A stretch of 64,000 nucleotides of DNA from Trichoplusia ni (lineage: Eukaryota > Arthropoda > Insecta > Lepidoptera > Noctuidae), in contig NC_039498.1 in NCBI RefSeq assembly GCF_003590095.1, positions 5,890,001-5,954,000 of the forward strand. Reading direction: 5' to 3'. The first letter of the stretch is position 1. Every line of letters begins with the position of its first letter. A program made the position numbers and the translations under genes. Under the pieces are notes generated by a model. It was not told the DNA's origin. It did not search any database and saw nothing but the letters and a program-made list of their open reading frames with translations. Positions 1-11,600 of this stretch are shown here, piece by piece.

Positions 1-1649
1 ATGTGAATTTTCTGGACTATCATCGTGGGGTTCTAAATGGTTAGAAGTAGGGATTTCTTCAGCCAAGGTCTTACCGATATTAGAAAAATAATTATTCACA
101 TGATTAACTGATTCATGACAGGTTGATTTTAACTCTAATAATAAACAGAGAGCTTAAAAATACAGTTATGGGTTAACTTTTTTAGCTGAATAACTCGGTT
201 TTCGTTAATCCTAAAAAAATATGTTATGTGTTAATCCTGGATATAAAAAAACTATCTGTCCCACGCTTCGTCTAAATACTTTCAGTGGTTTTGTGTAAAG
301 GGGAAAAACGTCCATACTTACGAACTTTCGCGTTTATAATATTAGTTCCAGTAGGATGCAATTTATTTCATTTAGTGTTTTGAATTTTCAATATCTCAGT
401 ATCTCTCTTCATTGCTCATTATTATATTTAAATTGTAAACGTTGAATTCAAAGAAATATGATGAGATCAACTCTAAACAATGTAAATAGATGTGAACCAT
501 ACAAATTATCCCATAAAAGATGTATAGATACGCATAAGTTCTGGGCACTAACACATTATGAGGATATTAAGGATAGCCATGGAATTTTAATCTTTAGGGG
601 ATGGTTACTCTCTTTCAATTGATCGTGTTATCTTATTTCAATTTATCTTAAAATCTAAAAAAATAACATCCTAAGACTATTTATACCGTAACTACATTTA
701 AAACAAGATGGCGTCTTATAACAAAGATGGCGTCAATACAATTTGTGTGCAACACGTTGAGATTACCACTTTGTTCTCAAAGGCACCTAGTTTTACATAA
801 TTGTGAGGAAGATGGCAATGTTTTCCGTTTTTGCATACATATGGGCTTTTTGTTTTTGATTTATTTATAAGGGAATTGTTTGGTTTGCTGGTGACATGGA
901 ATATATAGTTATTTATTATTTATGCTATTTATTAAGGGTATATAGTACAATAATTAGTTTGGTAGGGTTACATAGTCCTATCTGGATTCCTTTTCTTATG
1001 GTGTTTAAAAGGAGATTGGTTGGTCTTGCTAAAACACTCAGTATTAAAACAAATCGCGACTAAATACCAATATACAAAAACGATAATGATAAAAAATACT
1101 ACTGAATTGTGTTACTCTTACATTTATTTTTATGTGTCGGCATAAAAAAATAACATGACTTGAAAAAACGTTCGGTCGTTCCAGACTAGGCGGAGGTTGT
1201 AATATCCAAACAACTTATAAATTTCTAAATACTTGCCTATAATTTTGACTTTTGACTTTACATGTAGATATACTCACCAAATACATGCAAACATCTATAT
1301 TCTGATCACATAATTTGTACTTAATGGGAATCGAACCGGGTTTAGTAATCAGGATAACCAAAAACTAAGTCAGCAGACCAGTGACGAGCAAGATTTTCGA
1401 CTTCGGATGTTTTTCAACGGAAGGTTTTCAAATCGTCTGAATTTTATTTTTTGTTTGTTATTTCGGACTGCATTAACCGATTTTGTTGATTCTTTTCACG
1501 TGAAATAGCTGTCATTCAATCCTATGAAAAATCATCAATTTTGGATTAGTATTTTTTTTTAATGAATTTGATATATTTTTCTTTATATTAATGTACACAA
1601 TTTCAACTAATCTAATTAAAAAAAATTCGCATTAAGGCTTTTCATCTTT
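1..1649. other. AT-rich DNA without a recognised gene
   Basis: No ORF with coding character. A short 'cgcgtttataatattag' retroposon end is seen near 330-350 and a tRNA box-B-like segment near 1328. Confidence 0.6.
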
Positions 1650-1755
1650 TGTTTCGCGGTCTTGTGTCGCACACAAAGCATTGTTAGGTCACATACATGC
1701 TTTTCCTACGCGGGGATCGAACCCGCGACTCGACTATCCGTCCAGTCATTGTAGG
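1650..1755 (-). mobile_element. tRNA-headed SINE, family A, fragment
   Basis: Reverse orientation: contains ggggatcgaacccgcgac (box B complement) and the 'acatgcttttcctac' body. Confidence 0.7.
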
Positions 1756-2439
1756 ATTTGGTTGGATTGTAGTTTAAAATGAAACAGCAAATATCAATAA
1801 ATAATACAAGTATGTTTTAATTGTACAGAATGTCGCGTCATACAATATCGAACTACTTAATTAAGATATCTGAGTGTACACAGGACGAGTACAGTCGATG
1901 ACAAAAATGTATTAAATAATGCAACATGACAATAGTCTTGACAAATTTGAAGGTTGAATATTGCATTTAAGTCAAAACCAACTTTAATTTCAAATAAGTA
2001 AAGTTGATTTTTGTTGTTATGCTGTGTTTTTTACTGAAGCCTTTTCTTTATAAAGCACTATACACTGCTTTTGCAAAATAGGTTTATTAACTAACCTTAT
2101 ATTTCTGTTTTATGCATTATTATCCATAATAAAACTCAAACTAACATAACCAAGAAAATGGCTCAAAACAAAAACCACAACAAAATTTACTATATTTTTA
2201 CACCACAAAAAATCTCTCTTTAATTACACCTAACACACTTCTGTCACCAACTGTACACAATAACATACGATAGTACAAACGACATCAATAAAAAGGGATA
2301 TTAAATTGGAATATATACAGAGATGTCGCAATCAATAAATAATGAAACACCAGTCTCTTGTGGGTGGGGACTTGAAAAACTTACAAAAAGTCCATTTAAG
2401 TAAAGAAAAAACGAATTATTTAACAGTAACTATCGTGAG

Positions 2440-2640
2440 TCATCATCATCGTTGCCTTTTCCCAACTATGTTGGGGTCGGCTTCCAGTCTAACCGGATTC
2501 AGCTAAGTACCAGTGTTTTACAAGGAGCGACTGCCTATCTGACCTCCTCAACCCAGTTACCTGGGCGACACGATACCCCTTGGTTAGGCTGGTTGTCACA
2601 GTTTTCAAGTTTCTGACTGGCTATCGTGAGTTATGATGTT
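2440..2640 (-). mobile_element. 5S-family SINE body/tail, truncated
   Basis: Starts with the (cat)n tail then ttgcctttt..ttggggtcggcttcc, agtaccagtgtttt and gcgactgcctatctgacc; the 5S head is missing. Confidence 0.8.
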
Positions 2641-2920
2641 AGGTTTATTTAGTTCAACTCGCGACCCAGTCGCGTTAGCTCATGATTAAGGACTCCAGTT
2701 GGGTCCGAAACTAGTCGGGCGATCCCGATAAATACGCGCGAGTAAACCGTTGTATCATTTAAATAATTTAATTTTAAGATAGATGAATCTACTTATCGGG
2801 ATTAACTGAAAAGTTTTGGACCCAACTGAGGTCCTTAATCAAGAGCTGAGGCGACGGTCCGAAACTAGTCGTGCGATCTTTAGGTGAGTAAACCGTTCTA
2901 ACATTTAAGTATAATTCATC
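2641..2920. mobile_element. foldback MITE family, two inverted halves
   Basis: Contains gtccgaaactagtcgggcga, cccgataaatacgcgcgagt and aaaccgtt, repeated in inverted and degraded form. The same 'CAACGGTTTACTCACGCG' element recurs across the window. Confidence 0.65.
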
Positions 2921-3277
2921 ACGACAGTTACTAAATTAATAATTGAATCATAGATGTGAAATAAATGCCTATTTCAATGAATCCATTTTACATAAAATTC
3001 TTATGACAGTAATCAAAATAATAAAGTACATTCTTATTGAAGCGTTGACAATTTAATTTAGCTATTTTAGGTTGTCAAAAATGCTCTTATAATTTGGACT
3101 TGATGGTTTTATAAAAATGCTACTAAGTTCAAAGTTTAAGTAGCCAACCCAAAGCTGAGGCTTATAACCACCTTTTAGAATTTAAGTGAAACTATTCTTA
3201 TTGTGGGAGATAGCTGGCATTATTAGCAATGTATAACGCTGTCTCGTTCCCACATTCATAACTCTCTTCATTTAAGC

Positions 3278-3470
3278 TCTAAAGAAAACACTTGTATCGC
3301 GGAGTGTTTCACAAACATTCAAGTCTCATGCACAAAGACACCCAGACTCAGGACAAGCATTCGTGGATCACACAAATGCTTGTCCTATGCGGGGATCGAA
3401 CCCGCGACACGTCGCGCTCAGTGGATTTGGCGTGGTGACCTCATCCACTCATCTATTCGTGCAGTCTTAC
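3278..3470 (-). mobile_element. tRNA-headed SINE, family A
   Basis: Almost complete: cacatgcacaaagacaccca-type body, box B complement gatcgaacccgcgac, box A complement near 3440-3465. Confidence 0.8.
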
Positions 3471-3479
3471 TTTAAAAGG

Positions 3480-6400
3480 TTGTGATACGCCCTGAGCCCC
3501 CTGGTGTTAAAAAGTCAACGCTTTTTTATTTAATTTGCAAATAATTATAAAAAAGACAGTAAAATCATCAAATCAGTCTAATTGTTCCACTTAAATATAA
3601 TTACGAGAATAGTATTACAAACAAACATTGGGACCAATAATTGTAACCAACGCTTAGGAAGTTTTTTTCAGTCCAATATTGGAACCAATACTAAACTTAA
3701 GATATATTTTATGTTGTTTTCATGTTAATTATTTTTGACAACAAATAAATAATCTATTTTATTTCATAAACGACAAAATATTAGAAGGCATAATAATTTG
3801 CCTTTAAAAAGCACTTTACCAATTGAAAGATATAAAACAATTTATACAAATATTGGCTCCAATATCTGTTTGTCTATTGGTGGAAGTTTGGTTTTTCAGA
3901 AATATATTTTTAGGATAGTTTGAGGTGTGGTCGTACTGACAGCGATAAGCTGAGCGTTTATCGCTCCCCGCTCCGCTTATCACACGACCTCACCTTTACA
4001 TCTACGTAATCAATTCACGTGCAATTCCTTAGATTTGTCACTTGACACCACAAAAACCAACTCTATACTTCAAGAAATAGAGTTCAAAATCTGTAATTGA
4101 TGTCTTAGTGTATCAGTATTTAGCCCTATGTAGCCCTTGATAACTTTAGTCTCGTGTAAAAAGGGCTTTGTTGTATAAATTCACTGGTAAATACAGAATT
4201 ATTTACAAATAGGTATAATTTAGTAAATTTTAGACAAACGTCGGGTGACGATCCAATTATAATTTTTTTACAAAATTTCTCGTTTATCAGATCAATGTGG
4301 CTTAGGAACGTTTTTATACGATAAAAACACAGCTTTAAGAAAATCTCAACCCAATTTCTAGAGCAATAAAGTTTAAATTCAAAAGTAATGTGATAACTTT
4401 AAATTTTTTTTTGGAATTAAAATTATATTCTCATTCAAATAAGGTTTAATTCCCCATGTATTCATAGAAATAAAAAATGAACTATTATTAAGGAATAAGC
4501 GTAAAGGTCACTTAAATTGACCCTAATAATTTTGACCTCATTGATCTGATAACCTTTTCAATCGATTCGAGGATGACATTAACAAACGTGTGTGCTAAAC
4601 TACTCAAATATTCACGCGATATACATTTTCATAGTAATTTATACAAAAAAATAATTGTATACATTCGTTGTTATCTAATATTTAGATAAGTTTTAGGAAG
4701 TGATAAAGAAAATATAAAAATAATAATAATAATAATTAACACTAGCTTTTCGCCCGCAGCTCAAAAGTCCGGGATAAAAACTATCCTATGTTCTTTCTCA
4801 AGGTCAACTCTATCTCTGTACTAAATTTCATTATAATCAGTTCAGTGGTTTAGACGTGAAAGCGTAGCAGACAGGCAGACAGAGTTACTTTCGCATTTAT
4901 AATATTAGTAGGGATTTCAAATACCTAAGAAATTAATGATTACTGTTTTTTTTGTAATTTATACATAATTTATACAATTTTTTTCGACTTATTAAATATT
5001 TTGTAATCTATCGCGCGAATACGTCAATAGTTTATTTATATTAAAAATACGTGTCGTGTATGAAATTGCAAATTTACAAATATACTTAATCGTATCAAAA
5101 GATTCATTTTTACAATAATTTACTTAGAACTATCGAAGAATCGCGACTTTAGTAAAAGGGTAGAAATTTTATCTATAGAAAATTATGAAAAAACATTGTT
5201 TTAACGCGTACGATACAATGTTATGATGTCACCAATATAATATAAATACTATTAAAATAGGATGTCCAATGTAATAAATTATAACTCTTCGTAATTTTTT
5301 TTACAAAAAATAATGTATTTAAAAAGCACCCATAGAAAAAATGAAAAAAGTACTCCGATTGAGAAAAAGTACACAGAAAAAATTGATAAACATACATAAT
5401 ATTAAAAATCTGTTAATTTTACAAAAAAATAACATTTACATACATTACATTGGTGACAAAATTTATACATCTTCCGCAATATTTATACAAACTTAACTAA
5501 TGTAGAGTACTTATACAGTTTAGCCAATGTAAGTTGTGTCCCGAATGTGCTAAAATATAGCTGTCTTTGTCTCTCTTAAGGCTTGTATACGCCGTCTTTT
5601 TCTCTCTTGTGCTACTCGCTTACTATTACAGACCATATTTAGCGTATTTTGATCGTAAAATTGATATATCGTCTGTAAACATTGTACAAATTGTCCATTT
5701 TGTTTTCTATTTAACATAAATTTAGTTATTTTAAAAGTATCCATGTTCAAAGCCCTGTCCATCTTACTTGGTCTCTGCTATCTATAGTATACCATACTTT
5801 AAGGAGGTCAACTTACACTGGCTACACCGTTTCTTTATGACTAGCTCTTTACATTAACATATACAGTGAGCCTATTTCCGCCTATTCTTGCCTATTTTTT
5901 ACATACATACAATAATTAGTTTTTCAAATAGGTGTCGAAATTCCTTGACAGCTACAGACGTATTGCTCCCGTTCAAACTTGTGATTTCAAGCTAAATTCA
6001 CCCTTACGACATCGCATTTAAAGTTGATTTTTGAATATAAAGACATTTGAAGAATTACAATGTTTTTAGTTTATTTGTGGGTAAGCCTCCGATTTATATT
6101 GATTAAATTTTAGTACAAATAGTGATACGCAAAATTGAACTTTATTTTAATTTCTTTAAAAGTGAATTTAGATTGAAATATTTTTTTCATATTTGAGTAA
6201 AGACATTATTTTATAGTTAGTTGAGCGGTATAGGCCGTGTAAAGAAATTGAGCGAGTTGTTTCAAGAATCGATTGAGAAATCGATTAGAATCGAGATTAT
6301 CGATTTCATTTTAAAGGACATTTTAATATAACGATGATTGTAACGTATATCTGTAGTTTTAAGTTTTAATATTTTTTGCCCAACAGTAGGATTCGAAAAG

Positions 6401-6582
6401 TATTACGCTACAAACATCGATAGTAATAACTCAATTATTATCAGTCAAAATAAGAAATATTTATTCTAGGCTTATATCACTAAATTAATACTAAATATAT
6501 ACATAATTATACCTAATACATAAGATCACAAATTAATTTAAATTGTTATTGAACTATCTAAATATATCAACAATAATCTTTA
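3480..6582. other. AT-rich DNA downstream of fra
   Basis: No gene recognised. Holds one LINE-type retroposon end (4740-4915, ending 'gcatttataatattagtagg') and long A/T-rich stretches. Confidence 0.5.
4740..4915 (+). mobile_element. retroposon 3' end ('gataaaaactatcc..tttataatattag' family)
   Basis: Runs from ttcgcccgcagctcaaaag through gggataaaaactatcctatg, tcagtggtttagacgtgaaa and ends tttataatattagtaggga. Related copies at 24893, 35525, 39225, 47575 and 63845. Confidence 0.65.
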
Positions 6583-6647
6583 GCCCAGCTGTGGGCATAA
6601 GTTCAGGGTACCTATTAACATAGGTAGGTATAATCCCACAGCTGGGC
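6583..6647. repeat. inverted repeat
   Basis: GCCCAGCTGTGGG ... CCCACAGCTGGGC with an inner CCTAT/ATAGG stem. It could fold as a nested hairpin in DNA or RNA. Part of it resembles the 'cccagcagtggga' retroposon tail. Confidence 0.55.
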
Positions 6648-7732
6648 AAAGAAAATTAGATTTTCACAATTGTAGTTTACGTTTGCCCAGCACTGGGATT
6701 TTTATACCCAAATTTTAATATTTATAGTTCAAATATATTTAGATAAAACAATAAAAAAAAACTATAAATTCTCAAAAATAGGCAGTGTTGTGAAAGTCAA
6801 AAAAACTATTTAATTATAAACTTATTTTAATTAAAATTAAGTAGTTTGATGGCACGGGGATATAGTCATACAATTAAGTAAAAATGAATGTATAAATGGA
6901 ATCTCATACAAAACAATTTATACAAATTTCTTTGAACAAATTGTATAAACAATTATGTATATATTTTTTAATAAATTTATTGGAAGTTGTATCGTTTTAT
7001 TTTACACTTATTTTACTAAAATAATAAAGCTTTGAATGTCACTTGAAATCATTTTTCAAAATCTTTTTTTTTTCAAAATTATTTTACTTCGTTTTCGCGT
7101 TGTATTGCTGTGAACAGATTTATAAGCTCTTGTATTAAGAGTATTATATTTGTGTGAGCGAGATAGCAATATATAGCATCTCTTTTCCACGCTTAGGATA
7201 AGCGCCTTTTCAATCTTGGAGGTCTGAATTGTCACAGATTTTAAAACGGTTTTGAAGACAAAAAATTGTGCGAATTTTACAAATACAAGCAAGACATTTA
7301 AATCAACAAATCTTAGAACCACTTTTCGCAATCAGAACTATTAATACACCAAAATTTATCACTATCGATCGAGTCCTTTTTAATACGTCACAATCTTAGT
7401 CACAATATTTATATTGTTTTTAGCAAACAGCAAATAATTGCTGAATGCTTATAAATGCCCGAAATCGTCCCACTAGTAAACCAGTACTTTAAAACTGATA
7501 AGCGCCATCTATTATTATAACGCTGTACTAATTGTCTTAGTTCCGATTGAAACAACTAGATGGCGCTTTTACCAACTTTTCGAAAACACTTTAATTTGTC
7601 GTTCTATTCGCTTTAAATCGAACTCTTTCGTTATAAGTCAATCTTTCTCTTTCTCTCTCAGTTTCATGCTCTCTTTCGCGTATTTTAAATTGACTTTATT
7701 TTTTGTCTTCTTCATAAGCAACTTATGTTTGA

Positions 7733-7866
7733 TGACGTCACAATTTTATTATTATTTTCTTCACATTATTTTCAATATCACTTCTTATTTGTATTTATTT
7801 ATTTTCTATGGCTTATGCGACTCACAAGGAGAGTGACGTCACCCGTTTTTACTACTTCTGACGTCA
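7733..7866. promoter_or_regulatory. three TGACGTCA (CRE-type) palindromes
   Basis: Perfect 8-mers at 7733-7740, 7834-7841 and 7859-7866, two followed by CA and one by CC. This is the CREB/ATF consensus. Position at or just past the 3' end of fra; function untested. Confidence 0.4.
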
Positions 7867-8461
7867 CAATTATATTTTTCTCCCGATTTCCATTCTTCAT
7901 CGTGTCATAATATTGGATTTTATATAAGACTTAAATTTCTGTGTATTTTGTTCAAATTTTGAATCATCCTTTCATTGTAAATTAAGTCGTATTTGTTGAC
8001 TATTAAGGTTGATTTCCAGTCGCAGTCCCATTGCTATTCGAGAAACCTGTGTCTTCTGACTGTTAGCTCGTTGTCAAAGCAATTTGAGTTTTACATACCC
8101 GTATATTAGGCTCGACTTTAGTCAACTGAGGACATTTTATAATATACATTTTTCACGTATGATTTCTTCACAATATTATCATGGCAAATCGAGTCTTATG
8201 CCTTGCTGCCTAAGGTTCTTTTTTTAATACCGGTACTAATTTCTCAAACCTCACAATATCATTACGGGAAATTGACTCTTACTCCTTTACAAGTAAATCT
8301 AGTTTTCAATACCGGTACTCCCAGGGCAGATACAATTTTCTCACCATATAATCATAGGAAATCGAGTCTTATTCCGTTGCAACAAAGTTTATATTTCAAT
8401 ACCGGTACTCGGATCGTTCGCGGCTGTCACGGCGAGGCTCGCAGCGGCAGCTTCGCCGGCA
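7745..8461 (-). other. fra: probable fra 3' UTR
   Basis: Follows the stop codon. Several AATAAA signals (tttatt on the plus strand) cluster at 7745-7803, about 660-720 nt past the stop, and would be a plausible polyadenylation zone. More signals occur farther down, so the true end could lie lower. Confidence 0.4.
8168..8410. repeat. imperfect tandem repeat in the 3' UTR (three copies of about 70 bp)
   Basis: Copies at 8168-8237, 8251-8319 and 8341-8410. Each starts tcacaatat..atca and ends aataccggtact; the middle 'aaatcgagtctta' block is also shared. Each copy carries the palindrome TACCGGTA. Copy spacing is 83 and 90 bp. Confidence 0.8.
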
Positions 8462-8604
8462 CTAGCAGTGGAACTGCTGCTGGGTGATGGCCGAGAGGTC
8501 CTTCATCAGACCCTCGAGGTTCTGCATCTCGCGGTGAAGGCGTTCCGTCGAGCGGGACGGGGTCAGGGGTTCGAGTTCCTCCGCGCAGTGGGTTACACTG
8601 CCAC
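8462..8604 (-). CDS. fra: fra E31: C-terminus with P3 motif and stop
   Basis: Acceptor gacacgcag; stop TAG is the complement of 8462-8464. Encodes GSVTHCAEELEPLTPSRS, then TERLHREMQNLEGLMKDLSA and ITQQQFHC. NLEGLMKDLSAIT is the P3 helix that ends DCC, neogenin and Frazzled, here terminating in Cys as vertebrate DCC does. A 384-bp MITE sits in the intron about 60 bp before this exon. Confidence 0.97.
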
Positions 8605-11600
8605 CTGCGTGTCAAATGTGGAATTAAATTGAAGCTATATGGGAAGAGCTTTTTTCACTCATATACACGGTGATTTTTTAGTCGTCTTACAAAAGGAGCC
8701 CAGTTCATGTATCCGACGTAAAATACCCCTAGGCGCGATTATTATTTTTTTAAGCATCAACTAAGATAATAAGTACGAAGAAAAATTAAACAAGAGAAAT
8801 CTGAAAATACTCTTAAAAATGATAAAAACGCCGCCGCCCGCACCCCTCACCATTGTTACAAGGTTCGGACCGCGCTCGCAACAGAGCTGAGTTTCTGAAA
8901 AACTACGAATTGCATCACAATATTGAATAAAAATTGCATTTTAAATTTATTCAAATCTCATAAATACAATTTTTTTTATCATGAACGTGCTCTAGTCATT
9001 GGATACACGAACTGGGCTGCTTTTGTAAGACGACTAAAAAATCACGGTGTATATTGAAGAACGACAATGCAACGCAAGTCCATTATGGTTATATGACGTC
9101 ACGTTTTCGAACCTTCCGGTTTTCAATTATTTTTTACATTTTTTTCAATGTTCCTCTTCAATAGTTTGTGAAAATTATTTGTATTTTTTTACAAAATTCC
9201 CCCACTAATGAATTTAATCCTCGTGTCGCGAAGGTTTACACAAAGGCTACCAAACTCAGGACACGCATTCCTGAATCACACAGATGCTTATTCTACGCGA
9301 GGATCGAACTAAGGACACGTCGCGCATAGCATGCATATATTTGCCACTCGACTAACAGTGCATTTAATTTAAGAAGTAAGGGTAGTGGAATAAAAAACTC
9401 AAACGTATCTTACCTAATTGAAGTCTGTTAGGTATGTGTCCGGGGGACGAACTCGCGCTCTTCTTGTAAGGAGAGGTTTCTCTTACGCTCCCTGTGAATA
9501 AGATGAATGATTTTTTAAAGAATAAAATATGAAGGTATTAAAATATGGGTATGGTGTACTGCACTTCAATAGGTTAAGTGCTTGACGTTAGTTTAAGTGT
9601 GTGTTTAAAGGGATTTGTAGTATAAACAGGAAACAAAAGCCTTTTTATTATTAACACCATCTATACTAACATATAAAACTGAAGAGTTTGTTTGTTTGAA
9701 CGCGCTAATCTCAGGAACTACTGGTTCAAATTGAAAAAATCTTTTTGTATTGAATAGACCATTCATCGAGGAAGGCTTTAGGCTATAAACCATCATGCTG
9801 CGACTTATAGGAGCGAAGATACAATGGAAAATGTGAAAAAAACAGGGCAGGTATAAATCATAACTAATATCTTCTACCCACGGGGACGAAGTCGCGGGCA
9901 ACAGCTAGTTAAATATATAGAGTATGAACAACCTTTGCACACGTATATCTAAAAGTCGTAAGACAAGGGCTAACAGATGTATCTACAAAATGGGGTTGAT
10001 GACAAGATTTTTTTCAATGTCCGTGTTGTAGTTTAGTGTATAACAATATGGACTTACGCATGACGTCGCGAAGGGTGTATGAGTCATGCGTTATTTTGCG
10101 ATATCGTTTACGTTTTAATTTATATTAAGCCATTTCTCTTTAACTGTAAAGCAGTTTATCTTTATCAATATAAGTTTTTCAGAAAAAGGTACAAAAACGT
10201 GTCTGAAAGTTTTCATTTATCTGACAGAGGTACATCCCTATTGTCCGCGCCCTATCCTTATTTGTACGCTTCGCTTCCTCTACGACGTGTCTTTATCCTA
10301 TGTCTTTACTATTTTTCTTGCTATTGGTATAATAATGTTGATTGGAATTGTTTCATTCACAAGCTATGGAAAACTGTTATTATTATTATTAACATCAACA
10401 CAATACCTCTCGAATGTGAATGTGTAGGTGTGGAGTGGTCGCTCGCGTTGTCGCTGAGCGTGAAGCTGTGTAGCGCGTGCGAGGGCGCGGGCGCGGGCCG
10501 CCGCTGCAGCGACCCGCCCGCCGCCGGGACCGGGCCCGACTCACTGCTCAGCGAGTCGCGACTGGGGATAAATAAGGGTTAAATAAAGTCTGTATTTTGG
10601 AAAATTGTACAGAAGACATCAGTAAGGCCAACCAGACGAGATAAAGATTGAAAATAAATTTTCACGGGTTCATAACATTTTTATTTGAAAAATTATTATA
10701 AAGTCCGTATTTTGACAAAAATGAAGGAATGAACTTGTTCACAACATGGCGGATCAGACGTTGACAATCTGCTTTTTCAACCACAAAACACATAACGACC
10801 AACTGACACCATAACTATGCTGTGATAATAACCCCTCGCTATCGCTGTTTAACTCAGTAACGGTCCGCTTGTTTACGTTTTTATCTCGTCTGGCTGGCCT
10901 TACTATTTGTTTAGCAAAATAACGATAGGACAGAAAGTCGCTGAGGACAGGGACCAAGATAGATGTTGGTACTGAATTTTTTTTTGATCCTTAAGATAAA
11001 AAGTGGTCATCATCTTCCTAGCCTCTTCCCAACTAAATTGAGGTCGGCTTCCAGTTTAACTGGATTCAGTTAAGTACAAGGAGTGACTGCCTATCTGACT
11101 TCCTAAACCCAGTTACCTGGGCAACACGATACACCTTAGTAAGACAGGTTATCAGACTTGCCGCTTCTGACTACCATTAATAAAGATGTATGAATAACAG
11201 CTGAGACCCACAATATGTTAGGACGTAGTTACTCACTGTGTATAGTGTCCCAGCGGTTCATAAGCTACGTAGTGTCCTCGCTCCCGCGCCGCGCACGCGT
11301 AGATGTCGCCGCCCGGCGCCGGCGCGGAACACGCCGCGCCCAGTGGACAGCCACCTGAACCGCCTAGGACATCACAAATATTACATTTAAGACATCATTA
11401 TTATTATTACTTTAAGCTTTAAACATAAGGTAGTTTAGTGGTGAGACCGTAAAACTGTCAAGTCAAAATCCTCGAGTTGTATTCCAAGGTGAGACATAGA
11501 ATTTTCGAATGTTGTATGCGTTTTAACGATCAATATCACGGCTTCCGTGTTTCGGACGGCACGTACGACATTTAAACTTTAAAGGACTCAATTTTCTCCA

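Noticed and set aside
8427..8615. Minus-strand ORF in a different frame over the last exon
   Set aside because: The P3 motif is in another frame; this is a shadow.
10079..10582. 167-codon plus-strand ORF
   Set aside because: Its GC-rich end is the complement of exon E30, the rest is AT-rich intron.
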